Positions 17,200 through 24,101 of a stretch of 64,000 nucleotides of DNA are shown here, in pieces. The stretch spans positions 1 to 64,000 of the forward strand of contig JAEWRI010000043.1 in NCBI GenBank assembly GCA_023460085.1, in the 5' to 3' direction. Position numbers and translations under genes: made by a program. The notes beneath the pieces are model-generated. The model was given only the letters and a program-made list of their open reading frames with translations, was not told where the DNA came from and did no database searches. This DNA is from Bacillota bacterium. GTDB taxonomy: Bacteria; Bacillota; Clostridia; Christensenellales; SZUA-584. Every line of letters begins with the position of its first letter. Position 1 is the first letter of the stretch.

Positions 17200-17206
17200 G
17201 CCGTAG

Positions 17207-17253
17207 CCCGGCGGGGCAGTCGTACTGTCCTTTTTTTCTGCCAACCTGCCGGG
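17207..17253 (+). promoter_or_regulatory. Putative attenuator in the dgt-dnaG-rpoD leader
   Basis: A compact intrinsic terminator (GGGCAGT 17214-17220, loop CGT, ACTGTCC 17224-17230, then seven T) lies immediately after the predicted transcription start. An alternative fold pairs CCCGGC (17207-17212) with GCCGGG (17248-17253) and GGCAG (17215-17219) with CTGCC (17238-17242). The latter uses the 5' arm of the terminator stem and would prevent it. The two structures are mutually exclusive, as in attenuation. No ligand-binding domain is recognisable; the trigger is unknown. Confidence 0.5.
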
Positions 17254-17302
17254 AAACGCATGTTCGGGCAGGATTTTCGGCGCGGATGTATAAATAGTAT
17301 GC

Positions 17303-18313
17303 ATGGACGAAAATACGGTATGCTTCCGCGAGGAGCACGAGAAAAGGGAATACGAGATGCTTGCGCCGTATGCCGCCAAGGCCGCAGAGAGCCGCGGGCG
17401 TGAACGGGCGCTGGAACCCTGCCCGATGCGTACCGTATACCAGCGCGACAGGGACCGCATCATACACTGCAAGTCCTTCCGGCGGCTGAAACACAAGACG
17501 CAGGTATTCCTCTCGCCCGAGGGGGATCACTACCGCACGCGGCTGACGCACACGCTGGAGGTATCCCAGATTGCGCGCACCATCGCGCGCTGCCTGCGCC
17601 TCAACGAGGATCTGACCGAAGCCATCGCGATGGGGCATGATTTGGGGCATACGCCGTTCGGACATTCGGGCGAGCGCGTCTTGAACGAACTGACCGGCCG
17701 CTTCGAGCACAACGAGCAGAGTCTGCGCGTGGTAGAGCTGCTGGAGAACGGCGGCGCTGGGCTGAACCTGACGTTTGAGGTGCGCGACGGCATACTGAAC
17801 CACAAGAAGTCACTGAAGCCCGCTACGCTGGAGGGCATGGTTGTCAACTACTCCGACCGCATCGCCTACCTTAACCACGACATCGACGATGCCTTGCGCG
17901 GCGGAATCATCGACGCCCTGCCCGAGAAGTTTGAGCGGACCCTGGGCGCGACGCACAGCGCGCGCATCGATACCATGATCCGCGACATCGTTATGAACAG
18001 CTACGGACAGCCCGCGGTGCGCATGTCGGAGGGCATCGAGGCGGCCACGGACGAGTTGCGGCAGTTTATGTTTCGCCATGTGTACTTCGGCTCCCGCGCG
18101 AAAGAGGAGGAGGGCAAGGCAGAGAATATGATCCGGCTCCTTTTCGCGCATTACTGCGACGCGCCGCAGCACATGGGCCCGGATGCAGCGGGACGCGTGG
18201 AGGCGTACGGCATCGAGCAGGCCGTGACGGATTATATCGCGGGGATGACCGACCGCTATGCCGTGGGCGCGTTCAAGCAAATTTATATCCCCAAAGGCTG
18301 GGATAAGTACTGA
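17303..18313 (+). CDS. dgt: dGTPase-like HD-domain triphosphohydrolase
   Basis: A 336-residue HD-domain enzyme expected to hydrolyse dNTPs to deoxynucleoside and triphosphate, controlling the dNTP pool. Signature segments are present: RDRDRIIHCKSFRRLKHKTQVF near residue 50, the HD metal motif HTLEVSQIARTIAR near 76 and GHDLGHTPFGHSGE near 112. The start is set by length against the family (about 19 residues before LAPYAAK). No ribosome binding site precedes it, and a TATAAA at 17289-17294 could even produce a nearly leaderless message. An in-frame ATG at 17360 has a weak AAGGGA. The stop overlaps the dnaG start (TGATG). Confidence 0.9.
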   Translation: MDENTVCFREEHEKREYEMLAPYAAKAAESRGRERALEPCPMRTVYQRDRDRIIHCKSFRRLKHKTQVFLSPEGDHYRTRLTHTLEVSQIARTIARCLRLNEDLTEAIAMGHDLGHTPFGHSGERVLNELTGRFEHNEQSLRVVELLENGGAGLNLTFEVRDGILNHKKSLKPATLEGMVVNYSDRIAYLNHDIDDALRGGIIDALPEKFERTLGATHSARIDTMIRDIVMNSYGQPAVRMSEGIEAATDELRQFMFRHVYFGSRAKEEEGKAENMIRLLFAHYCDAPQHMGPDAAGRVEAYGIEQAVTDYIAGMTDRYAVGAFKQIYIPKGWDKY

Positions 18314-20061
18314 TGGCCAGGTTTGACGACGCATGGCTCTCGGAGCTGTATGCCAAAAGCGATATCGTGGATGTAGTTTCCGGGTATATCAATCTCTCAG
18401 AGCGCGGCGGTCGTTACTGGGGGCTTTGCCCGTTCCATCATGAAAAGACGCCTTCATTTTCTGTAAGCCGTGACAAGCAGCTCTATTACTGCTTCGGCTG
18501 TAAGGCGGGCGGCAACGTCACCAACTTTTTGATGAAGCACGAGAACCTGACGTTCGGCGAGGCGGTGGAGACGCTGGCGCGCCGCGCGCATATGGAGATG
18601 CCGCAGGCGCTGGACGACAAGCAGTATCAGCAGTCCAAGCAGCGGAAACAGGCTATCGCGCAGATGAACAAGCTGGCGGCGCAGTATTATTTTGAGACGC
18701 TTCACGGACCGCAGGGCGCGGAGGCGCTGGCGTATCTGAAAAAGCGCGGCGTGGAGGAGCCGGTGATCCGGCGCTTCGGCCTGGGGTACGCGCCCGACGC
18801 GTGGGATAACGTGACGGGGCTGCTGAAGAAAAAAGGCTTTTCGGAGAGCCTGATAGGCGAGAGCGGGCTCGTAACCGTAAAGGACAGCCGCATGTACGAC
18901 ACGTTCCGCGGCCGCGTGATGTTTCCCATCATCAACGTGTTCGGAGAGGTCATCGCGTTCGGCGGGCGCGTGCTGGACAGCTCTCAGCCCAAATATTTAA
19001 ATACGCGCGATACCGCACTGTTCAACAAGCGCCGCAATCTCTACGGACTCAACCTCGTGCGCAAGCTGCAGACGGTAAAGAGCGTGGTTATCGTCGAGGG
19101 GTACATGGACGTGGTTTCCATGCAGGCACACGGCGTCAAGGCGGTAGTGGCGTCGCTGGGTACGGCGCTCACGCGGGAGCAGGCGGCGCTGCTGAAGCGC
19201 TATACACAGACGGTGTACGTGGCCTACGACGGCGACGAGGCCGGCGAGACCGCGACACAGAAGGCCATCACCGTGCTGGAGCCGGAGGGCTTCGATTTGC
19301 GCGTCATCCGCTTCGACGCGGATACCGACCCGGACGACTTCATCCGCAAGCATGGCCTTCATGGCTTCGCGGACAAGGTGCGCAGCGCGCCCACCGCGAC
19401 GGATTACCGGCTGGACGTGCTGAAGAGAGGGTTCGATCTCTCTACCGAAAACGGGCGGGAAGGGTATGCCACGGCGTCGTCGGAAGTGCTGCGCGCGCTG
19501 CAGAACCCCATACAGCGCGAGCGCTACGCGGCGCGCGTCAAGTCGGAGACGGGTTTCAGCGCGGAGGCGCTGCTGGGGCAGGCGAAACAAAGTTTAGCCC
19601 CGGAAGAGAATATACATGCCAATTATAGGAATAATAGTACTACGTCAAGCGCCGAAGGGGCGGTAGAGGAAGCTTTTTTAGCGTGTGCGATGGCGTATCC
19701 GGAGTATTTTGCGGAGCTCGCGGAGGAAGTCGGAGAGGACGACTTTACAAAAAACGAGCATAAAAATATTTTTTCCGCATTATATGATGGCATAAAAAGA
19801 GGAATTCAACCCGCATATGCCGAACTATTATCCGGACTTGAGCGGGAAGAGGATGCGAGCGAAGCCGCAAGGCTTGCCGAACTCAATGCTGTGGCACAGG
19901 ATCCCGCGGGATTTATGCGGGATTGTGCGGGCCGCATGCGGCGCGAGCAGCGGGAACGGCAGCGCAGCGCGCTGCGCGAAGCGCTCAAAGGGGCATCGAC
20001 AAGCGAGGAAAAACGCAGGCTGCTTGCCGAAATTAGCAGGTTGGATAAGGAAGATAGATAA
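18313..20061 (+). CDS. dnaG: DNA primase
   Basis: Synthesises RNA primers for replication. The 582-residue protein has the CHC2 zinc-binding domain (CPFHHEKTPSF then YYCFGCKAGGN, about residues 39-62), the RNA polymerase core with DnaG signature (YLNTRDTALFNKRRNLYGL) and the TOPRIM metal site (VVIVEGYMDVVS near 258, then AYDGDEAGE near 303). The C-terminal ~130 residues form the DnaB-helicase interaction domain, preceded by a Ser/Asn/Thr linker encoded by noticeably AT-rich DNA (about 19,590-19,650). It overlaps dgt by one base and is followed 14 bases later by rpoD. Confidence 0.97.
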   Translation: MARFDDAWLSELYAKSDIVDVVSGYINLSERGGRYWGLCPFHHEKTPSFSVSRDKQLYYCFGCKAGGNVTNFLMKHENLTFGEAVETLARRAHMEMPQALDDKQYQQSKQRKQAIAQMNKLAAQYYFETLHGPQGAEALAYLKKRGVEEPVIRRFGLGYAPDAWDNVTGLLKKKGFSESLIGESGLVTVKDSRMYDTFRGRVMFPIINVFGEVIAFGGRVLDSSQPKYLNTRDTALFNKRRNLYGLNLVRKLQTVKSVVIVEGYMDVVSMQAHGVKAVVASLGTALTREQAALLKRYTQTVYVAYDGDEAGETATQKAITVLEPEGFDLRVIRFDADTDPDDFIRKHGLHGFADKVRSAPTATDYRLDVLKRGFDLSTENGREGYATASSEVLRALQNPIQRERYAARVKSETGFSAEALLGQAKQSLAPEENIHANYRNNSTTSSAEGAVEEAFLACAMAYPEYFAELAEEVGEDDFTKNEHKNIFSALYDGIKRGIQPAYAELLSGLEREEDASEAARLAELNAVAQDPAGFMRDCAGRMRREQRERQRSALREALKGASTSEEKRRLLAEISRLDKEDR

Positions 20062-20075
20062 AGGGTGATTGTATT

Positions 20076-21329
20076 TTGAGCAAGAAAACGGCAGATAAGC
20101 CGGAGCATGGTGCAGGGCGGGCGCAGGAGCCGGAGAAGGAAGCCAAGCGCGCCGCCAACGCGGAATACGAGAATAAGGAATCGGGCGACGAAGAAGACGC
20201 AGCGCTTTCGCAGGAGAACCTGGCAAAGATTGAAGCGCTGGGCATGATGGCGCAGCACGATAAGGATGAGCGCATCAAGGATGTCATTGAGGCGGGCAAG
20301 CGCAAGGGCGTGCTGACGTACAAAGAGATCAACGACGCGCTGGACGGTGCGGATCTCGACGCCGAGAACCTGGACAAGCTGCTGGGCGCGCTTGAGGAGA
20401 TGAAAATCGACGTCGTTGACTCCGAAGCCGATAAGGATCTCGTCGAGGACGAGGCCGAGGATGTGGACGCCGATCTCGATCTGAGCATCCCCGAGGGCGT
20501 CAGTATTGACGACCCTGTGCGGATGTATCTCAAGGAGATAGGCAAGGTCAATCTGCTGACGGCTGACGAGGAAGTGGAGCTGGCAAAGCGCATGGCCGAA
20601 GGCGACGAAGCTGCAAAGCGCAAGCTGGCGGAAGCCAATCTGCGCCTCGTGGTCAGCATCGCCAAGCGCTATGTGGGGCGCGGCATGCTGTTCCTTGATC
20701 TCATTCAGGAGGGCAATCTCGGCCTCATCAAGGCGGTCGAGAAGTTTGACTATACCAAGGGCTATAAGTTCTCCACATACGCCACCTGGTGGATCCGGCA
20801 GGCCATTACGCGCGCCATCGCGGATCAGGCGCGCACCATCCGTATTCCGGTGCACATGGTGGAGACCATCAACAAGCTCATCCGCGTATCGCGCCAGCTG
20901 CTGCAGCAGTACGGCAGAGACCCGCTGCCGGAGGAAGTCGCGCGCGAGATGGACATCAGCGAGGACAAGGTGCGCGAGATCATCAAAATAGCGCAGGAGC
21001 CGGTTTCGCTGGAGACACCCATCGGCGAGGAGGAGGACAGTCACCTCGGTGACTTCATCCCGGACGACGACGCGCCCGCGCCTGCGGAAGCCGCCGCGTT
21101 CACGCTGCTGAAGGAACAGCTGATGGACGTGCTGGATACGCTGACCCCGCGCGAGGAGAAGGTGCTTCGGTTGCGCTTCGGGCTGGACGACGGCCGTGCG
21201 CGCACGCTGGAGGAAGTGGGCAAGGAATTCATGGTAACGCGTGAGCGCATCCGCCAGATTGAGGCCAAGGCGCTCCGTAAGCTGCGCCACCCGAGCCGCA
21301 GCAAGAAGCTGCGCGATTTTCTCGACTGA
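20076..21329 (+). CDS. rpoD: Primary RNA polymerase sigma factor (SigA/RpoD)
   Basis: The housekeeping sigma factor, 417 residues. A charged N-terminal extension and region 1.1-like part (about residues 55-125) precede region 1.2 (DDPVRMYLKEIGKVNLLT). Region 2 contains the core-binding and -10 melting helices (GNLGLIKAVEKFDYTKGYKF, then STYATWWIRQAITRAIADQ), followed by region 3. Region 4.2 has VTRERIRQIEAKALRKLRHP. The start is TTG at 20076, preceded by GGGTGA. It forms the macromolecular-synthesis operon with dgt and dnaG and ends at a strong terminator. Confidence 0.97.
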   Translation: MSKKTADKPEHGAGRAQEPEKEAKRAANAEYENKESGDEEDAALSQENLAKIEALGMMAQHDKDERIKDVIEAGKRKGVLTYKEINDALDGADLDAENLDKLLGALEEMKIDVVDSEADKDLVEDEAEDVDADLDLSIPEGVSIDDPVRMYLKEIGKVNLLTADEEVELAKRMAEGDEAAKRKLAEANLRLVVSIAKRYVGRGMLFLDLIQEGNLGLIKAVEKFDYTKGYKFSTYATWWIRQAITRAIADQARTIRIPVHMVETINKLIRVSRQLLQQYGRDPLPEEVAREMDISEDKVREIIKIAQEPVSLETPIGEEEDSHLGDFIPDDDAPAPAEAAAFTLLKEQLMDVLDTLTPREEKVLRLRFGLDDGRARTLEEVGKEFMVTRERIRQIEAKALRKLRHPSRSKKLRDFLD

Positions 21330-21350
21330 TCGCGGTACAATGGACCTTGG

Positions 21351-21375
21351 GGGCGGCTTCGCAGCCGCCCGTTTT
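21351..21375 (+). terminator. Intrinsic terminator after rpoD
   Basis: An 8-bp stem GGGCGGCT/AGCCGCCC with a TCGC loop followed by GTTTT, 21 bases after the rpoD stop. Confidence 0.8.
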
Positions 21376-21402
21376 CATCTTTGAGCGTTGCTGGGGGGCA
21401 GT

Positions 21403-22098
21403 ATGACCGCGAGAATTGCGTTATCGGAGCGGCTTCAGGCCGTGGTGGATATGGTTCCGCCCTGCGCCGTCGCGGCGGATATCGGCTGCGACCACGGCAA
21501 GGCTGCCGCCGCGCTGCTACTGTGCGGCAAAGCGGCGCGCACCGTTTGCGCAGACATCAGCGAGCTGTCGCTGGACAAGGCGAGGAACCTGTCGCGAGAG
21601 TACGGACTGGAAGCCGCCATGTCGCTGCGCGCGGGCGACGGGCTTTCCGTGCTGGCTCCGGGCGAGGCGGATGCCGCGGTCATCGCGGGCATGGGAGGCT
21701 TGCTGATAGCGGATATACTGAAAGCGGGCATATCCGGCGCGCCCGATACGCTGGTGCTTTCGCCCAACCGGGACGCCGCGGTGCTTCGCGGCACACTGAC
21801 GGCGCTGGGATACCGCATCGACGACGAGGCGCTTGTCTGCGAGGGCGGACACTATTACCCGGTCATCCGCGCAATGAGGGGGCAGAGCCCACAGCTGACC
21901 GCGGCCGAGCTGGAATTCGGCCCGGTGCTGCTGAAGAATAGGCCGGAGGTACTGCGGCGCTTTGTGCAGCGGCGCGTGCAGGAGACGCGCGTGGTGCGGG
22001 AACGTGTGGCGGGCAGCGAATCGCCGCGCAGAGAGTCGCTGCTGGCACAGGCGGACGGCAGGCTTGCGCATTATGAGGAGGTGCTGAAGTGTCTGTGA
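21403..22098 (+). CDS. trmK: tRNA (adenine-22-N1)-methyltransferase TrmK
   Basis: A class I SAM-dependent methyltransferase that makes m1A22 in tRNA, 231 residues. The SAM motif I is DIGCDHGKAAAALL near residue 26. The family motif following it is DISELSLDKARNL, and the later GMGGLLIADIL and LSPNRDAAVLRG are conserved in TrmK. The ATG at 21403 is preferred over an upstream TTG because GGGGGG precedes it. The usual genomic place, after rpoD and before the NIF3 gene, supports the call. It overlaps the next gene by ten bases. Confidence 0.92.
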   Translation: MTARIALSERLQAVVDMVPPCAVAADIGCDHGKAAAALLLCGKAARTVCADISELSLDKARNLSREYGLEAAMSLRAGDGLSVLAPGEADAAVIAGMGGLLIADILKAGISGAPDTLVLSPNRDAAVLRGTLTALGYRIDDEALVCEGGHYYPVIRAMRGQSPQLTAAELEFGPVLLKNRPEVLRRFVQRRVQETRVVRERVAGSESPRRESLLAQADGRLAHYEEVLKCL

Positions 22099-22871
22099 CG
22101 ATGGAACAGTTTGTAGCGCTCGTGGAAGAGGCCGCGCCGCGCGGGCTGGCATATGACTGGGACAATACGGGGCTGCTGCTTCGCTGCGGTGATACGGTGA
22201 GCCGCGCGCTCGTCTGTCTGGACGCGACGGACGCGGTGGCCGAGGAGGCCATATCGCGTGGCTGCGATATGATTCTGGCGCACCATCCGCTTTTATTTAC
22301 GGCGGTGAAGTCGCTGGACGTCGCGCAGCCTGTGCAGGGCGTGGCGATGAAGCTCATCCGGCATGGCATTTCGCTCTACGCGGCGCATACGTCCTTCGAC
22401 ATTGCGGAGGGTGGCGTGAACGACGCGCTGGCGGCGCTGCTGAAGCTGACGGATGTGCTGCCCGCGGGCGAGGAGGGGCTGATGCGCGTGGGCGCGCTGC
22501 CTCAAGGCTGTACCGCGTCGGAGTTCACGGATCGCGTAAAGGCGGCGCTGGGCGTATCGCGTGTCCGCGTGTCCGCCGGGTTCGAGGGAGAAATTCTGCG
22601 CGTGGCGCTGGTGGGCGGCAGCGGCGGGGAATATGTGCCGCAGGCAAAGAAAGCGGGCGCGCAGGCGCTGCTGACCGGCGAGGTGAAGCACCATCACTGG
22701 CTGGAAGCACAGTCGCTGGGCGTTTGCCTTGTCGAAGCGGGCCATTTTGAAACGGAGCGGTGCTTCGTTGACACGATTTTTAGGCGTTTACAATCGCGGT
22801 CAAATGCGTTACAATATCCGGTGGACCTTGTTAAGGCCGAGTGCATGCAGGTGCCCTGCGAAATGGTGTAG
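22089..22871 (+). CDS. NIF3/YqfO-like dinuclear metal protein
   Basis: A 260-residue member of the Nif3-like family, toroidal hexamers with a dinuclear metal site whose biochemical role (GTP cyclohydrolase I type 2 annotation in databases) is not firmly established. The metal-binding motifs are visible: AHHPLLF near residue 64, AAHTSFDIAEGGVND near 99 and the C-terminal GHFETE. It lacks the middle PII-like insertion of longer homologues. The start is GTG at 22089 with GAGGAGG just upstream, inside the end of trmK, so the two are translationally coupled. Confidence 0.9.
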   Translation: MSVTMEQFVALVEEAAPRGLAYDWDNTGLLLRCGDTVSRALVCLDATDAVAEEAISRGCDMILAHHPLLFTAVKSLDVAQPVQGVAMKLIRHGISLYAAHTSFDIAEGGVNDALAALLKLTDVLPAGEEGLMRVGALPQGCTASEFTDRVKAALGVSRVRVSAGFEGEILRVALVGGSGGEYVPQAKKAGAQALLTGEVKHHHWLEAQSLGVCLVEAGHFETERCFVDTIFRRLQSRSNALQYPVDLVKAECMQVPCEMV

Positions 22872-22890
22872 GGCGCGGGAAGGAAGTTTA

Positions 22891-23616
22891 TTGGATAAGC
22901 TGGCGTTGCTCTTCGAATATCAGCAGGCGGATGCCCGACTGGAAGCTTATGAGAGAGAGCTGAAAAATACGGAAACGCGTAAACAACTCATCAAGCTGCA
23001 AAATTATTTGAAGAAGCAGCAGGCTTTGCTGCGCGACATGGAAAATCGCGCGCTTGTGGAGCAGAACGATCTGTCGGAGGTCAACGCGCAATACGAGCGC
23101 ATGATCGAGCAGATGAGCAAGAAGCACAAGGACATCAGCGAGTACGAGCAGGTGGATCCCGCCATACTCGATTACAACGTCGTGCGCGACCTTGTGAAAG
23201 AGTACGAGGCAACGTACGAGAATATTGTCAAGCAGAAACGCCGCGCGATGACCGCGCAGAAGAAGGCGGAGGAAACCGCCGCGAGTCTGAAGGATATGCT
23301 GCCGCGCATCAGCCAGGCCCAGAGGGAGTTCGCGGTGCTGAAGACGAAGCACGAGGAAGAGCTTCAGCAGGGTGCGGGAGAATTGGAAAACCTGCGCAAA
23401 GCGGCGGAGATGGCGGCTTCCAAGGTCGATCCCAAGCTGCTGCAGCGCTACAGGCATATCAAGCAGAATACGGCGATGCCGGTGACCCTGCTGAAAAACG
23501 GGCGTTGCATGGGCTGCAATATGGAATTGCCTTCCAGAGACTTGGCAAAAATCAAAATGCCTGATACAATAGTCGAATGCGAAAATTGCGGAAGGATATT
23601 GTATCTGGAGCAATAA
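22891..23616 (+). CDS. Coiled-coil protein with C4 zinc ribbon
   Basis: A 241-residue cytoplasmic protein: a long coiled coil rich in Lys/Glu/Gln (residues ~10-190) followed by a zinc ribbon with CMGCNMELPS and CENCGRIL near the C terminus (zf-RING_7/CT398-like family). Homologues sit beside NIF3 genes in many bacteria; a role in tethering or RNA/protein contact has been proposed, but the function is not settled. The start is TTG at 22891 with GGGAAGGAAG upstream; an earlier in-frame ATG would run back into the NIF3 gene. The stop is only a few bases before RNase P RNA. Confidence 0.88.
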   Translation: MDKLALLFEYQQADARLEAYERELKNTETRKQLIKLQNYLKKQQALLRDMENRALVEQNDLSEVNAQYERMIEQMSKKHKDISEYEQVDPAILDYNVVRDLVKEYEATYENIVKQKRRAMTAQKKAEETAASLKDMLPRISQAQREFAVLKTKHEEELQQGAGELENLRKAAEMAASKVDPKLLQRYRHIKQNTAMPVTLLKNGRCMGCNMELPSRDLAKIKMPDTIVECENCGRILYLEQ

Positions 23617-23623
23617 AAAGTTT

Positions 23624-23957
23624 TGAGCAGGCTGAACGGTCGCCCGACTTCGTGTTGGGAGGAAAGTCCGAGCTCCGCAGGGCAGGACGCCGGGTAACTC
23701 CCGGTGGAGGCGACTTTAAGGAAAGTGCAACAGAGATATACCGCCTGGCGCAAGCCGGGTAAGGGTGGAAAGGTGAGGTAAGAGCTCACCAGAGCCATGG
23801 CGACTTGGCTGCTCTGTAAACCCCGTCCGGTGCAAGATTGATAGTGGGCATTAAGCGGCTGCCCGTCGCGCCCCATGTAATCGCTGGAGCCTGCTGGCAA
23901 CTGCAGGCGTAGATAGATGACCGTTCTCGACAGAACTCGGCTTACAGGCCTGTCTCA
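23624..23957 (+). ncRNA. rnpB: RNase P RNA (class A)
   Basis: The catalytic RNA that trims tRNA 5' leaders. The conserved core is clear: GAGGAAAGTCCGAGCTCC near the 5' end, GGAAAGTGCAACAGAGA, GGTAAGGGTGGAAAGGTG, and the 3' segment CAGAACTCGGCTTA. Helix P1 forms between 23624-23632 and 23948-23957, which sets the ends to within a few bases. It follows the zinc-ribbon gene by seven bases and may be transcribed with it or from an internal promoter that I could not place. Confidence 0.96.
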
Positions 23958-23973
23958 AAACCTTGAAATACCG

Positions 23974-24006
23974 GAAGCTTTGGAGAAATCCAGAGCTTCA
24001 TTTTTT
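23974..24006 (+). terminator. rnpB intrinsic terminator
   Basis: GAAGCTTTGG pairs imperfectly with CCAGAGCTTC around an AGAAAT loop, followed by A and six T. Confidence 0.85.
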
Positions 24007-24054
24007 ACGCCGGCGGCACCTTGTAAGTGAGAGCTGTTCTGCGCATGCCCCATC

Positions 24055-24091
24055 AAAAATGCAGCTGCCCCCCGGTGGCGGAGGCAGCTGC
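24055..24091 (-). terminator. Terminator of the chemoreceptor gene at 24102
   Basis: On the minus strand a 9-bp stem GCAGCTGCC/GGCAGCTGC (24061-24091) is followed by ATTTTTG, 11 bases beyond the stop. Confidence 0.85.
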
Positions 24092-24101
24092 GGTGTCTTA
24101 A

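Noticed and set aside
23448..23900. Minus- and plus-strand frames across 23448-23900
   Set aside because: They overlap RNase P RNA, whose conserved core and P1 pairing are clear.
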